Assembly: GCA_964525945.1 (NCBI GenBank) | Contig: CAZGKX010000016.1 | Coordinates: 1-41,395 of the forward strand | DNA: 41,395 nt | From: CAZGKX01 sp964525945 | GTDB lineage: Bacteria > Pseudomonadota > Gammaproteobacteria > Legionellales > Legionellaceae | Reading direction: 5' to 3' | Shown: in pieces, positions 16,330-25,900 of the stretch | Numbering within the stretch: position 1 is the stretch's first letter | Layout: each line of letters opens with the position of its first letter | Notes under the pieces: generated by a model | Told to the model about the DNA's origin: nothing | The model's database searches: none | Seen by the model: only the letters and a program-made list of their open reading frames with translations | Position numbers and translations under genes: made by a program

Positions 16330-17767
16330 AAACGAGCAAATTAATACCCTGCTGGAGCGGGAATATCAACATGGATTTGTCACGGACATCGAAGTTGAAA
16401 CGTTTCCTCCTGGTTTGGATGAAGATGTTATTCGGCGTTTATCGCAAATCAAAGGTGAGCCTGAGTTTTTATTGGAATGGCGTTTAACGGCATTTCGTCA
16501 TTGGCAAACACTTTCTCCTCCAGTATGGTCCAGTGTGCATTACCCACCTGTCGACCACCAAGCACTTTCTTATTATTCAGCGCCCAAAAATCTAAAAGCG
16601 GGCCCTAAAAGCTTGGATGAAGTTGATCCCGAATTATTGCGCACTTATGAAAAATTAGGTATTCCGCTGCGTGAACAAGAAATGCTGGCTGGCGTTGCTG
16701 TCGATGCTGTGTTTGACAGTGTCTCGGTTGCGACAACATTTAAAGCGAAACTCGCTGAAAAAGGTGTTATTTTCTGCCCGTTTTCAGAAGCGGTGCATTC
16801 TCATCCTGAATTGTTAAAAAAATATTTAGGCTCGGTTGTTCCTTATCGTGACAATTTTTACGCAGCACTTAATTCCGCTGTGTTCAGTGATGGTTCATTT
16901 GTGTACATCCCCAAAGGCGTGCGTTGCCCTATGGAGCTGTCCACTTATTTTCGCATCAATGCTGCATCCACTGGTCAGTTTGAACGGACCCTGATCATTG
17001 CTGATGATGACAGTTATGTGTCTTACCTGGAAGGGTGTACGGCTCCCATGCGCGATGAAAATCAATTGCACGCCGCCGTGGTTGAATTGGTGGCTTTAAA
17101 TGGTGCGCAGATCAAATATTCAACGGTTCAAAATTGGTACCCCGGTGATAAAGAAGGCAAGGGCGGAATTTACAATTTTGTGACCAAACGGGGTGCCTGT
17201 CGAGGTAAACGTTCCAAAATATCTTGGACGCAAATTGAAACGGGCTCGGCGATCACCTGGAAATACCCCAGCGTTATTTTACAAGGCGATGACTCGGTGG
17301 GAGAATTTTACTCCGTCGCTGTTACCAATAACATGCAGCAAGCTGACACCGGTAGCAAAATGATCCATTTGGGGAAAAACACCCGCTCAACGATCATTTC
17401 CAAAGGCATCAGTGCCGGGCGTTCGCACAATGCTTACCGTGGTTTGGTGCGCATTGCCCCAACGGCAGTCAATGCGCGTAATTACACGCAATGCGATTCC
17501 ATGTTGATGGGCAGTGAGTGTTCTGCGCACACGTTTCCTTATATCGAAGTCAAACACCCAACGGCACAAGTGGAACATGAAGCAACAACGTCAAAAATCA
17601 GTGAAGAGCAATTGTTTTATTGCCAACAACGTGGCATTGGCACCGAAGACGCGGTCTCTATGATCGTGAATGGTTTTTGCAAGCAAGTTTTGAAAGAGCT
17701 ACCGATGGAATTTGCGGTGGAGGCGACAAAGTTGCTGGGCATCAGTTTGGAAGGGGCGGTAGGATAA
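16322..17767 (+). CDS. sufB: Fe-S cluster assembly scaffold SufB
   Basis: Core scaffold of the SufBC2D complex on which iron-sulfur clusters are built in the cytoplasm. The 481 aa fit the family. Signatures are YIPKGVRCPMELSTYFRIN, the beta-helix segment GGIYNFVTKRGACRGKRSKISWTQ (split here: GGIYNFVTKRGACRG, then KRSKISWTQ), and the C-terminal GSECSAHTFPYIE with the conserved Cys. The start is GTG at 16322, overlapping the regulator's stop; the N-terminus aligns with other SufB proteins only from there. sufC follows after one base. Confidence 0.97.
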   Translation: MAKNEQINTLLEREYQHGFVTDIEVETFPPGLDEDVIRRLSQIKGEPEFLLEWRLTAFRHWQTLSPPVWSSVHYPPVDHQALSYYSAPKNLKAGPKSLDEVDPELLRTYEKLGIPLREQEMLAGVAVDAVFDSVSVATTFKAKLAEKGVIFCPFSEAVHSHPELLKKYLGSVVPYRDNFYAALNSAVFSDGSFVYIPKGVRCPMELSTYFRINAASTGQFERTLIIADDDSYVSYLEGCTAPMRDENQLHAAVVELVALNGAQIKYSTVQNWYPGDKEGKGGIYNFVTKRGACRGKRSKISWTQIETGSAITWKYPSVILQGDDSVGEFYSVAVTNNMQQADTGSKMIHLGKNTRSTIISKGISAGRSHNAYRGLVRIAPTAVNARNYTQCDSMLMGSECSAHTFPYIEVKHPTAQVEHEATTSKISEEQLFYCQQRGIGTEDAVSMIVNGFCKQVLKELPMEFAVEATKLLGISLEGAVG

Positions 17768-17768
17768 T

Positions 17769-18521
17769 ATGTTAAAAATTCAACAATTAAATGTAGCGAT
17801 CAATGGCCAACCTATTTTAAAAGGGATTGACCTGACCATCAAAGCGGGTGAAGTGCATGCCATTATGGGGCCAAATGGTTCGGGCAAAAGCACGTTGTCA
17901 AAGGTATTGGCCGGCCATCCCGCTTATGAAGTAACCGGTGGTAAAATTTCGTATTTAGAACAAAATTTATTGCCTTTAGCACCAGATGAACGTGCCCAAG
18001 CAGGCATCTTCATGTCGTTTCAATACCCCTTGGAAATCCCAGGCGTTGCCAACATCAATTTTTTAAAAGCCTCGGTGAATGCCGTGCGTAAAGGTCAAGG
18101 TAAGCCGCCGTTGGATGCGATCGATTTTTTAAATTTTATTCGCGCCAAATGCGAATTGTTGGACATGGACGAGAGTTTTTTATACCGCAGCATCAATGAA
18201 GGGTTTTCAGGCGGTGAAAAAAAACGCAATGAAATTTTGCAAATGGCTGCTCTTGAGCCCAAATTAGCGATTCTTGATGAAACGGATTCCGGGTTGGATA
18301 TCGATGCCTTGCGTGTCATTTCCGAAGGCGTGAATGCCATGCGCGGGCCGAATCGCGCGATTATTTTGGTGACCCATTACCAACGCCTGCTCAATTACAT
18401 CGAACCCGATTTTATTCATGTCTTGGCCCATGGCCGTATTATCAAATCCGGTGATAAATCACTGGCGCTGGAGTTGGAAGACAAAGGGTATAATTGGTTG
18501 GAGGAAATGGAACAAGCATGA
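17769..18521 (+). CDS. sufC: Fe-S assembly ATPase SufC
   Basis: ABC-type ATPase that drives conformational change in SufB-SufD; cytoplasmic and not a transporter. In its 250 aa, Walker A GPNGSGKST is at residues 34-42, the Q-loop in SFQYPLEIPGV, the signature FSGGEKKRNEI near residue 146, Walker B LAILDETDSGLD, and the switch His in LVTHYQRLL. The stop overlaps the sufD start in ATGA, so translation is probably coupled. Confidence 0.98.
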   Translation: MLKIQQLNVAINGQPILKGIDLTIKAGEVHAIMGPNGSGKSTLSKVLAGHPAYEVTGGKISYLEQNLLPLAPDERAQAGIFMSFQYPLEIPGVANINFLKASVNAVRKGQGKPPLDAIDFLNFIRAKCELLDMDESFLYRSINEGFSGGEKKRNEILQMAALEPKLAILDETDSGLDIDALRVISEGVNAMRGPNRAIILVTHYQRLLNYIEPDFIHVLAHGRIIKSGDKSLALELEDKGYNWLEEMEQA

Positions 18522-19792
18522 GCGCTATCATTGATTTCTACCAGCAGCAAGCTAAACAGCACGGCTCCTCCATCGCCTGGGTGGCGCAATTGCAAGAACA
18601 TGCTGTGGCCGATTTTGCACGTTTAGGTTTTCCCACGCGGCAAAACGAGGAATGGAAATACACTTTGTTGGATTCTTTCTTGCAACAAACGTTTACCCAG
18701 TCTCTTGACGGTGCCTTAGAAAGTGCCCCCCAACCAGAACACGCCGCAATCCCTGCCAAACACTGCATTCGCATGATCGATGGTGCAGTGCACGGTCTTG
18801 ACGCGCTAAAAAATTATTTGCCCCCCGGTGTTATCATCCTGCCTTTGGCGCAAGCGTTGCTCGAGCATCCTGACAAAATACAGCCTTATCTTTCACAAAT
18901 TGTTCCTCAGGAACACGGTTTTCAGGCGTTAAACACAGCCATGTTGCACCATGGTTTGTTTATTTATTTGCCGGCTCAGGTGTCTGTGCATGAGCCGTTG
19001 TGTATTTCGCATTGGCAAAACACCACAGGCCAAGCCTTGCATGTGCGCCATTTGATCGTTGCTGAAGAAGGCAGTGCTGCAGCCATCATTGAAGATTACC
19101 AGGGCGATGATACCGCCTGTTATTTCACCAACACCATTACCGAAGTTTTTTTGGCCAAAAATGCTTGTTTGACCCATTACAAAATGCAACGTGAAAGCAA
19201 AAAAGCCTATCACATTGGGCACATTGCCGTGAAGCAAGCGAAAAGCAGCCAATTTAATAATCATTTATTCAGCATGGGTGGCAAAATGGTGCGCAATGAT
19301 TTGACGATTGCTTTAACCGAACCCCATGCCAAATGCTTGATGAACGGCATTTATTTGCCCGCAGAAGGTCAGCATATGGATCAGCACACGTTGGTCAGCC
19401 ACAACGTGCCCAATTGCTACAGTGAACAAAATTACAAAGGCATTTTAGCTGGACGCTCGCGCGGTGTTTTTAATGGCAAAGTGTTGGTGGCAAAAGATGC
19501 ACAGCATACCGAAGCCAAACAGCAGAATAAAAACTTATTGTTATCACCGCAGGCAGAAATTGACACCAAACCGCAACTGGATATTTATGCCGATGATGTG
19601 ATCTGCACCCACGGAGCAACGGTGGGGCAATTGGATGAAGAAGCGTTGTTTTACCTCGCCACCCGCGGCATTGGTCGTAGCGAAGCCACTCAATATTTGA
19701 TCCAAGCCTTTGCCACGGAAAACATCCGCTTGATTCCAAACACGGAGCTTGCGACATGGATGAACGCAACATTAGAGGGTTGTTATGAATAA
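18518..19792 (+). CDS. sufD: Fe-S assembly protein SufD
   Basis: SufB paralogue in the SufBC2D complex that helps iron entry. It has 424 aa. The start chosen is the ATG at 18518 (MSAIIDFYQQQ) inside the ATGA overlap with sufC; an in-frame start at 18494 would run 28 bases into sufC and add unrelated residues. Family signatures are NEEWKYTLLDSFL near the N-terminus, HTEAKQQNKNLLLSPQAEID, and the His in DDVICTHGATVGQLDEEALFY (residues split by family alignment). It overlaps sufS by 8 bases. Confidence 0.97.
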   Translation: MSAIIDFYQQQAKQHGSSIAWVAQLQEHAVADFARLGFPTRQNEEWKYTLLDSFLQQTFTQSLDGALESAPQPEHAAIPAKHCIRMIDGAVHGLDALKNYLPPGVIILPLAQALLEHPDKIQPYLSQIVPQEHGFQALNTAMLHHGLFIYLPAQVSVHEPLCISHWQNTTGQALHVRHLIVAEEGSAAAIIEDYQGDDTACYFTNTITEVFLAKNACLTHYKMQRESKKAYHIGHIAVKQAKSSQFNNHLFSMGGKMVRNDLTIALTEPHAKCLMNGIYLPAEGQHMDQHTLVSHNVPNCYSEQNYKGILAGRSRGVFNGKVLVAKDAQHTEAKQQNKNLLLSPQAEIDTKPQLDIYADDVICTHGATVGQLDEEALFYLATRGIGRSEATQYLIQAFATENIRLIPNTELATWMNATLEGCYE

Positions 19793-21032
19793 AGAGCAGA
19801 TTGCCTTGATTGAGTCCTTGGATTTACACGCCATACGGCAAGATTTTCCGATCTTACACCAAGACGTGTATGGCTACCCATTGGTGTACCTGGACAACGC
19901 TGCAACCACTCAAAAACCCAAAGCAGTCATCGATGCCATGTCGTTGTATTATGAAAAAGACAATGCCAATGTCCATCGTGGTGTGCATGCTTTAAGTGTC
20001 AGGGCCACTGAGCAATTTGAAGCAACGCGCCAAAAAGTAAGCCATTTTATCAATGCCAATGCGCCGCGTGAATGCATCTTTGTGCGCGGCACGACAGAAG
20101 CCATCAATTTGGTGGCACAGAGTTTCCTGGCGCCTCGAATTTTACCCGGTGAAGAAATTTTAATCACGCACATGGAGCATCATTCCAATATTGTGCCTTG
20201 GCAAATGGTTTGTAAAAGAACGGGGGCGGTATTGAAGGTGGCGCCTATCTCCTTGGAAGGGGAGATTTTACTGGATGAGTTTGAAAAACTATTGTCGGCC
20301 AACACCAAGTTTGTGGCCCTTAGTTATGCGTCAAATGCCTTGGGCACCATCAATCCTGTGAAAAAAATGATTGAAATGGCGCGTGCGTATGGCGCTATTG
20401 TGTTATTGGATGGCGCGCAGGCCAGTGCTCATCTGCCCATCGATGTGCAAGCACTCGATTGCGATTTTTACGCATTTTCCGGCCATAAAATGTATGGACC
20501 AACAGGCATTGGGGTGTTGTGGGGGCGGGAAGCGTTGTTGGAGGACATGATTCCTTATCAAGGTGGCGGTGAGATGATCAATTACGTCACCTTTGAAGCC
20601 ACCCAATACGCCCCATTGCCGCATAAATTTGAAGCAGGCACCCCCAATATTGCTGGGGTATTAGGTTTGGGGGCTGCCATTGATTACTTGTGGTCACTGG
20701 ATTTGGAGGCGATCAAGGCTTATGAAACGTATTTGCTTGAGTATGCCACCAACGCCTTACGCGCCATAAAAGGCTATAATATAATAGGGACAGCCGCAGA
20801 AAAAGCCCCAATCTTGTCGTTTGTACACGGGACCATCCACGCCCATGATATTGGTACAATTTTAGACAATGAAGGCATTGCCATCCGCAGTGGCCATCAT
20901 TGTGCCATGCCCTTGATGGATTTTTTTGAAGTGGCTGCGACATCGCGGATCTCGTTGGCGTTTTACAACACGCCCAAAGAAATTGACACCTGCATGAACG
21001 CCTTGCAAAAAGTGATCGAGGTATTTGCTTAA
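19785..21032 (+). CDS. sufS: Cysteine desulfurase SufS
   Basis: PLP enzyme that takes sulfur from cysteine for cluster assembly. It has 415 aa, type II desulfurase. The PLP-binding Lys235 is in FSGHKMYGPTG, the PLP-contacting ITHMEHHSNIVPW is present, and the sulfur-accepting Cys373 is in RSGHHCAMPLM on a short loop typical of SufS rather than IscS. It overlaps sufD at its start and sufU by one base at its end, so the order of transfer SufS to SufU to SufB is encoded contiguously. Confidence 0.97.
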   Translation: MNKEQIALIESLDLHAIRQDFPILHQDVYGYPLVYLDNAATTQKPKAVIDAMSLYYEKDNANVHRGVHALSVRATEQFEATRQKVSHFINANAPRECIFVRGTTEAINLVAQSFLAPRILPGEEILITHMEHHSNIVPWQMVCKRTGAVLKVAPISLEGEILLDEFEKLLSANTKFVALSYASNALGTINPVKKMIEMARAYGAIVLLDGAQASAHLPIDVQALDCDFYAFSGHKMYGPTGIGVLWGREALLEDMIPYQGGGEMINYVTFEATQYAPLPHKFEAGTPNIAGVLGLGAAIDYLWSLDLEAIKAYETYLLEYATNALRAIKGYNIIGTAAEKAPILSFVHGTIHAHDIGTILDNEGIAIRSGHHCAMPLMDFFEVAATSRISLAFYNTPKEIDTCMNALQKVIEVFA

Positions 21033-21475
21033 TGGATATACGGGAGCTTTATCAGGAAGTGATCATTGATCACAACCGCAATCCTCGTAACCACCATACG
21101 ATGGACAATGCCACGTGCCAAGCACGGGGGTTTAATCCGTTGTGCGGGGATAAATTGACGGTTTATGTGCATATTGAAGATCACGTTATCGACGCGATCA
21201 GTTTTGTGGGGTGTGGTTGTGCGATATCACAGGCTTCGGCATCGTTGATGACCGAAGCTTTGCAGGGTAAAACCACCACTGTGGCCCACGAAATGTTTGA
21301 GCGTTTTCATGGCATGTTGACCCAGGATGTTGAGCATGCCAAAACCTTGGATAAATTAGCCGTGTTGGCGGGAGTGCGGGTGTATCCTGCCCGCGTGAAA
21401 TGCGCAACTTTGGCTTGGCACACCTTGGAAGCGGCATTAAAAAAAGAGGAAGGGTTGGTGTCAACCGAGGGTTGA
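21032..21475 (+). CDS. sufU: SufU-like sulfur-transfer protein
   Basis: Zinc-bound sulfur acceptor that passes persulfide sulfur from SufS. The 147-aa IscU-fold protein has the SufU ligand set: Cys38 and Asp40 in NPLCGD, Cys63 in GCGC, and Cys124 in PARVKCATLAWHT. The spacing between the second and third Cys is longer than in IscU scaffolds, which is the SufU hallmark. No sufE or sufA is present in this operon, so SufU probably replaces SufE. The gene is followed by a palindromic element before sufT. Confidence 0.93.
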   Translation: MDIRELYQEVIIDHNRNPRNHHTMDNATCQARGFNPLCGDKLTVYVHIEDHVIDAISFVGCGCAISQASASLMTEALQGKTTTVAHEMFERFHGMLTQDVEHAKTLDKLAVLAGVRVYPARVKCATLAWHTLEAALKKEEGLVSTEG

Positions 21476-21494
21476 TCCCGTTCTCTGACCGAAC

Positions 21495-21574
21495 GGTGGG
21501 CACATCGCTGCGCTCTTTTGCCCACCCTACATTTATAGCAATCTGTAGGGTGGGCAAAGCAAAGCGTGCCCACC
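21495..21574. repeat. Imperfect inverted repeat inside the suf operon (sufU-sufT gap)
   Basis: The arms at 21495-21530 and 21545-21574 share GGTGGGCAC at the outer side and TTTGCCCACCCTAC at the inner side, differing by an internal 6-base indel and substitutions. It is the only long gap (127 bases) in an otherwise overlapping operon. It resembles the TAGGGTGGGC dispersed palindromes seen in many proteobacteria. Confidence 0.75.
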
Positions 21575-21602
21575 ATGGACGACGCATGAAAGGTTAAAAA
21601 TT

Positions 21603-21938
21603 ATGTTCGGATTTAAAAAAAAATCAGACAATGAAGCATTAAAAGAAGCGGTTATTGACGGCTTAAAAACTGTGTTTGACCCAGAAATTCCCGTCAATAT
21701 CTACGACCTCGGTTTAATTTACGATATTGCTATCGATGAAAATCAGCACGCCCACATCCAAATGACCCTCACTTCCCCTGGCTGTCCCGTCGCTCAAACG
21801 TTTCCTGGCACGGTCGAGCAAGCGGTGAATCAGGTGGAAGGCATCAGTGATTGCACGGTCGAGCTTGTCTGGGAACCGCCCTGGACGCAAGAACGTATGT
21901 CAGAAGTGGCCAAGCTTGAACTGGGTATATTCTACTAA
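21603..21938 (+). CDS. sufT: SufT-like DUF59/MIP18-family Fe-S maturation protein
   Basis: A 111-aa protein of the MIP18/DUF59 family, auxiliary to iron-sulfur cluster assembly or delivery. Visible signatures are KTVFDPEIPVNIYDLGLIYDI and the conserved Cys in TLTSPGCPVAQ, with VELVWEPPWTQERMS towards the end. It lacks the long N-terminal extension of some SufT proteins. AAAGG precedes the ATG by 9 bases. It belongs to the suf operon despite the palindrome upstream; epmA begins one base after its stop. Confidence 0.93.
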   Translation: MFGFKKKSDNEALKEAVIDGLKTVFDPEIPVNIYDLGLIYDIAIDENQHAHIQMTLTSPGCPVAQTFPGTVEQAVNQVEGISDCTVELVWEPPWTQERMSEVAKLELGIFY

Positions 21939-21939
21939 C

Positions 21940-22893
21940 ATGTCCTACAGCAACTGGCAGCCCTCGGCTTCTATCGAGACTTTGCGCAAACGCGCCCAAA
22001 TTTTAGCCAACATTCGGGAATTTTTTAACGACCGTGGTTACCTCGCTGTCGAAACACCGATCATGGCTGAGTTTGGTGTGACCGATGTTTACTTAAGCAA
22101 CATCAAAGCCACATTTCGCAACAAACCGTATTGTTTGCAAACCTCACCTGAATACCACATGAAACGCTTATTGGCGGCGGGCAGTGGGCCTATTTATCAG
22201 TTGGCGCGCGTCTTTCGGGACGATGAATTGGGTCGGTGGCACAACCCGGAATTTACCCTGTTGGAGTGGTACCAATTGGGGATTGATCACCATGCGCTCA
22301 TGACGGAAATGGATGATTTGTTGCAAATGATATTAGGCAGCAAAGCCATGGTTCGAACAACCTACCAACAAATTTTTATCGACGCATGCGGTTTAGACCC
22401 CTTTCTTGCCAGTCTGGATGATTTTCGCGAGGTTCTCGCCCGGCATGCATTACAAAACGTGCTGGCTGTAGATGAATTGGATCGTGATCAATATTTATTT
22501 TTATTGATGAGCCATGTGGTTGAACCATCTTTAGCAAATGTGCCAACACCCGTTGCCGTGTATAATTTCCCCGCGTCGCAAGCCGCCCTTGCGCAAGTCA
22601 ATAATGGTTTTGCGGAGCGGTTTGAAGTGTATTTTCGTGGGGTTGAATTGGCCAATGGTTTTCATGAGCTAACGGATGTTAATGCTCAACAAGCACGGTT
22701 TTCGGAGGATATTGCGCTTCGGCAAGCCAAGGGCTTGGAACCTGCTGTGGCTGATGGCTACTTGTTGCACGCCTTGGCAGCAGGGTTACCGGCTTGCAGT
22801 GGCGTCGCATTGGGCGTCGATCGATTGCTGGCCTTGGCGTTTGATCAATCCAGCATCGCTGAAAATTTAGCGTTTGATTTTGCACGGGCTTAA
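21940..22893 (+). CDS. epmA: Elongation factor P beta-lysyltransferase (EpmA, GenX/PoxA)
   Basis: Lysyl-tRNA-synthetase-like enzyme that attaches beta-lysine to EF-P, helping ribosomes through polyproline stretches. It has 317 aa: only the class II aminoacyl-tRNA synthetase catalytic core, without the tRNA anticodon-binding domain of LysRS. Signatures are VETPIMAEFGVTDVYLSN, LQTSPEYHMKRLLAAGSGPI (motif 2 region), RVFRDDELGRWHNPEF, ELANGFHELTD, and motif 3 SGVALGVDRLLAL. The ATG at 21940 is chosen because upstream in-frame codons lie inside sufT. Being one base from sufT, it is probably transcribed from the suf promoter. epmB and efp are not in the window. Confidence 0.95.
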   Translation: MSYSNWQPSASIETLRKRAQILANIREFFNDRGYLAVETPIMAEFGVTDVYLSNIKATFRNKPYCLQTSPEYHMKRLLAAGSGPIYQLARVFRDDELGRWHNPEFTLLEWYQLGIDHHALMTEMDDLLQMILGSKAMVRTTYQQIFIDACGLDPFLASLDDFREVLARHALQNVLAVDELDRDQYLFLLMSHVVEPSLANVPTPVAVYNFPASQAALAQVNNGFAERFEVYFRGVELANGFHELTDVNAQQARFSEDIALRQAKGLEPAVADGYLLHALAAGLPACSGVALGVDRLLALAFDQSSIAENLAFDFARA

Positions 22894-22924
22894 CATGAAC
22901 GTTGATGCAAATGCACATTTTCTT

Positions 22925-25900
22925 TTATTTAAGATTTAATTTAGTTTTTATCCCGCTAATATTTTTTTCTATTTGGGTATTATACAACTGTTTGAATTTT
23001 TTATTGGATGTTGTGACAGAGTCCGTATTGCTCGTAGGAGCCTTCGGTACAAACCATAAATAAGGGCGTGGTTTATTGGTTTCTGTATCAAATTGACCAA
23101 GCTGTTTTGATAATCGGGCAATGAGTAAATTGGCTTTCGGCTTGGGTGAAAACTCCAGCTGGTTCAATGTTTCTCTGATTGCAAATTTCAACTGATCCAA
23201 TATAACTTTTTTTTCTGAAAAATTATGCACAACGCATGAATTGCTTAAAAAGGTGTCGTCATTGAGAAAATTCTCAAGAGATGCTTTTAAATCCTTAAAT
23301 TGCGGCAAAGAACCTACGAATAGGTTTGTAATGATGGTTTGTTGTTCTTGAATATCTTTATGAGCCAGAAGATTCGTGTTCAATTCTTCGATGTCTTTTA
23401 CGATCTGTACGCCTTGAGTAGATTTAATTTTGGATAACTCAGCTTCCTTTTCTTCCAAATAACACATAAGACCGTAATACATAAAGCTATTAACATCTTT
23501 TTGGTCGGCAGGTACACCCACAATGTTGATTATATTTTTCTTAAGTTTTTTAAATCTTTCTAGGGCTTTTACTTGAATTATTTCTTGAAGAGCCACAATA
23601 TTTAATGTTGTAATGTCAGTCTTAGCTGCAACCGCTGTTGCCAGTGTTCTCATGCTTTTGGTGATTTCGAAGGCCTCTATGGGTGTGGCATTTTTCATTG
23701 ACAGACTCATATCCTCCAAATAAAAAACCACGCTTTCTTTAATAAGATCATCCCCTAATTCATTAAAAGCTTTGGAGATTAAGTTCTTATATGAAATAAA
23801 TTTTTCGTTCATTACAGCTATAATTTTATCTTTAAGTACAGGTAAATTCAGCAGCGCCTCCTTATTAGAGGCTGCTGCTTGCAGCGCCTGTAAATCATCC
23901 ACCAAATTATCTAAACGGTTTAAATCCATTGTGTCATAATGGGTTGTTTCAGTATCAAAATAGTTGTTTACCGCATCTTGTATCAGTTGATCATGTTTTT
24001 CAATATTATCCTGGACTGACTGAGTAAGATGGTCGATAGTGTTGCGTGCAGCCTCCGCAATCTTATGATTAAGCAAAGGAAGCGTTTGCGTTGCTGTGGC
24101 GAATGCCAAGAGTGAAGAATTCCCATGCTCATTCGTTACAACGTTCTCTAATGACTGCAAATTGTGTAATTTATGATGTAGATCGGTTAAATGTGTAGGG
24201 ACGAGATCCTTGGTGGTGTGGAGTTCTTTTTCACTGTCAAGATAGGCATTTATTCCACTTTGGATATAGTCGCTACGTTGTGTGTTTTGTGCGATGCTGT
24301 TTTTGATGGTTGTAATCTTTTCTAAAATTCTTTCATTTTGTTTTTCTATTAAATACGCGTCTAACTCCGTTGGTATTGTAACTGTAGAAGGGCTACGCAC
24401 ATAAAGAATGATTCTTTCCACTAATTTTAATTTTTTTAAGGCTTCGGAAAGTCCTGTGCGCTTTTTTTGACTGTTAACGAAGTTTGTGATGTCTTTACTT
24501 ATATCCATAGTGTCGAATACGAAGGATGTAAGTTTAAAGGCTTCAACTGAATTTTGAAGTGTTGTGTTTATAGTGTGAGGTAATCCGCTAAGCTTGCTTA
24601 AAATTTCGTCTTCAGTTGTCTGTTTATACAATGTAATGAGTTCATCTCGGGCAGCTAAAATTTGCGCGGTTGTAGTTTTTTGACCCGCTATTATTGTATT
24701 TTGAGCTGCTATGAATTTTTGCCTGGCTGCCAAGATCAACGGGTGAATATCTTGGCCTTCACTTGACCATGAACCAGAAAGTTCAGACAGCTGTCTTTGA
24801 ACCTCGGTACGAATATTTTCGCGTAAAGGTGTAAACGCCACGAGTGCATTATCATCCTTGGATGCTGCTTGTAGCTCATCGATTTGTTTGAGTTGCTGGC
24901 TGGTTTGAATCGATTTTAATTGATCACTCAAAAAGTTGAGCGTAGCCGCTCTAATAACAGGATCGCGACTATTAATATTTTCTTGAATATTAGAGGCTAT
25001 CGTTTTTCCGGTCTGGTTTTNNNNNNNNNNNNNNNNNNNNNNNNNNNNNNNNNNNNNNNNNNNNNNNNNNNNNNNNNNNNNNNNNNNNNNNNNNNNNNNN
25101 AGGTTAATTATCGTATTTAATTCGGGATTGTCTTTTTGAGCGAGATTAGAGTAGTCGGAGCGCTCTAATGTGTCAAGGAATGCCACGGTTGCAGATAACT
25201 CAACCACTGATATGTCTTGGATCTTTATTTTTACCGACTCTAAATAGCTCATTACACCTTCGCTAATCACCGTGTGCGGGTTTTGCTGTTGAATTTTATC
25301 TTTAATCTTTGTGATGAGCTGTTCTAATTTAATTCCTGAATAGTCTATCAATTTATCGTTTAAAAAATTAAAAGTATTGAAAGCCTCTTCAAGGGTAATT
25401 TCACTTGTTAAGCTCGCTTGAATGGTGTCGAGTTGTTCATCGATCACTTGCGCCGCTGATACAAGGTCTAAAGCGCTAGTGGCTGGCCCCGGCAAGAACG
25501 GAGTGTGTAGTTTTTGTTTTTTTGGGAAGTTAAATGTTGTTCTAAATGCTTGGCTGATATTTTTTGTGGCAATTTTGAATCCCTTTTTTTCGGTAGTTGT
25601 TTTGTCAGATAAGTGTTGTGGATCTGCGCTGTCAAGAATAGTCGTAGATTCGTTTAAAAAAGCTTGGAGGCTGTCTTGGATAATGTTTTGTACTTCAGTT
25701 GCCGATTTTAAATCACGGGCTAATTTTTCCTGAGTTACTCTGATTTTTTCCTTAATCAGCATGATTTTAAATTTCGCTATCCCTTCAAAATTAGGTTCTA
25801 TGAACGGCTCCTCTAGAATGACGGATACTCTCGATGGATCGTCATCTGTCCTTAATGAACCGATCTTTCTCAGAGCATCATTCACTGCATTATCCATTCC

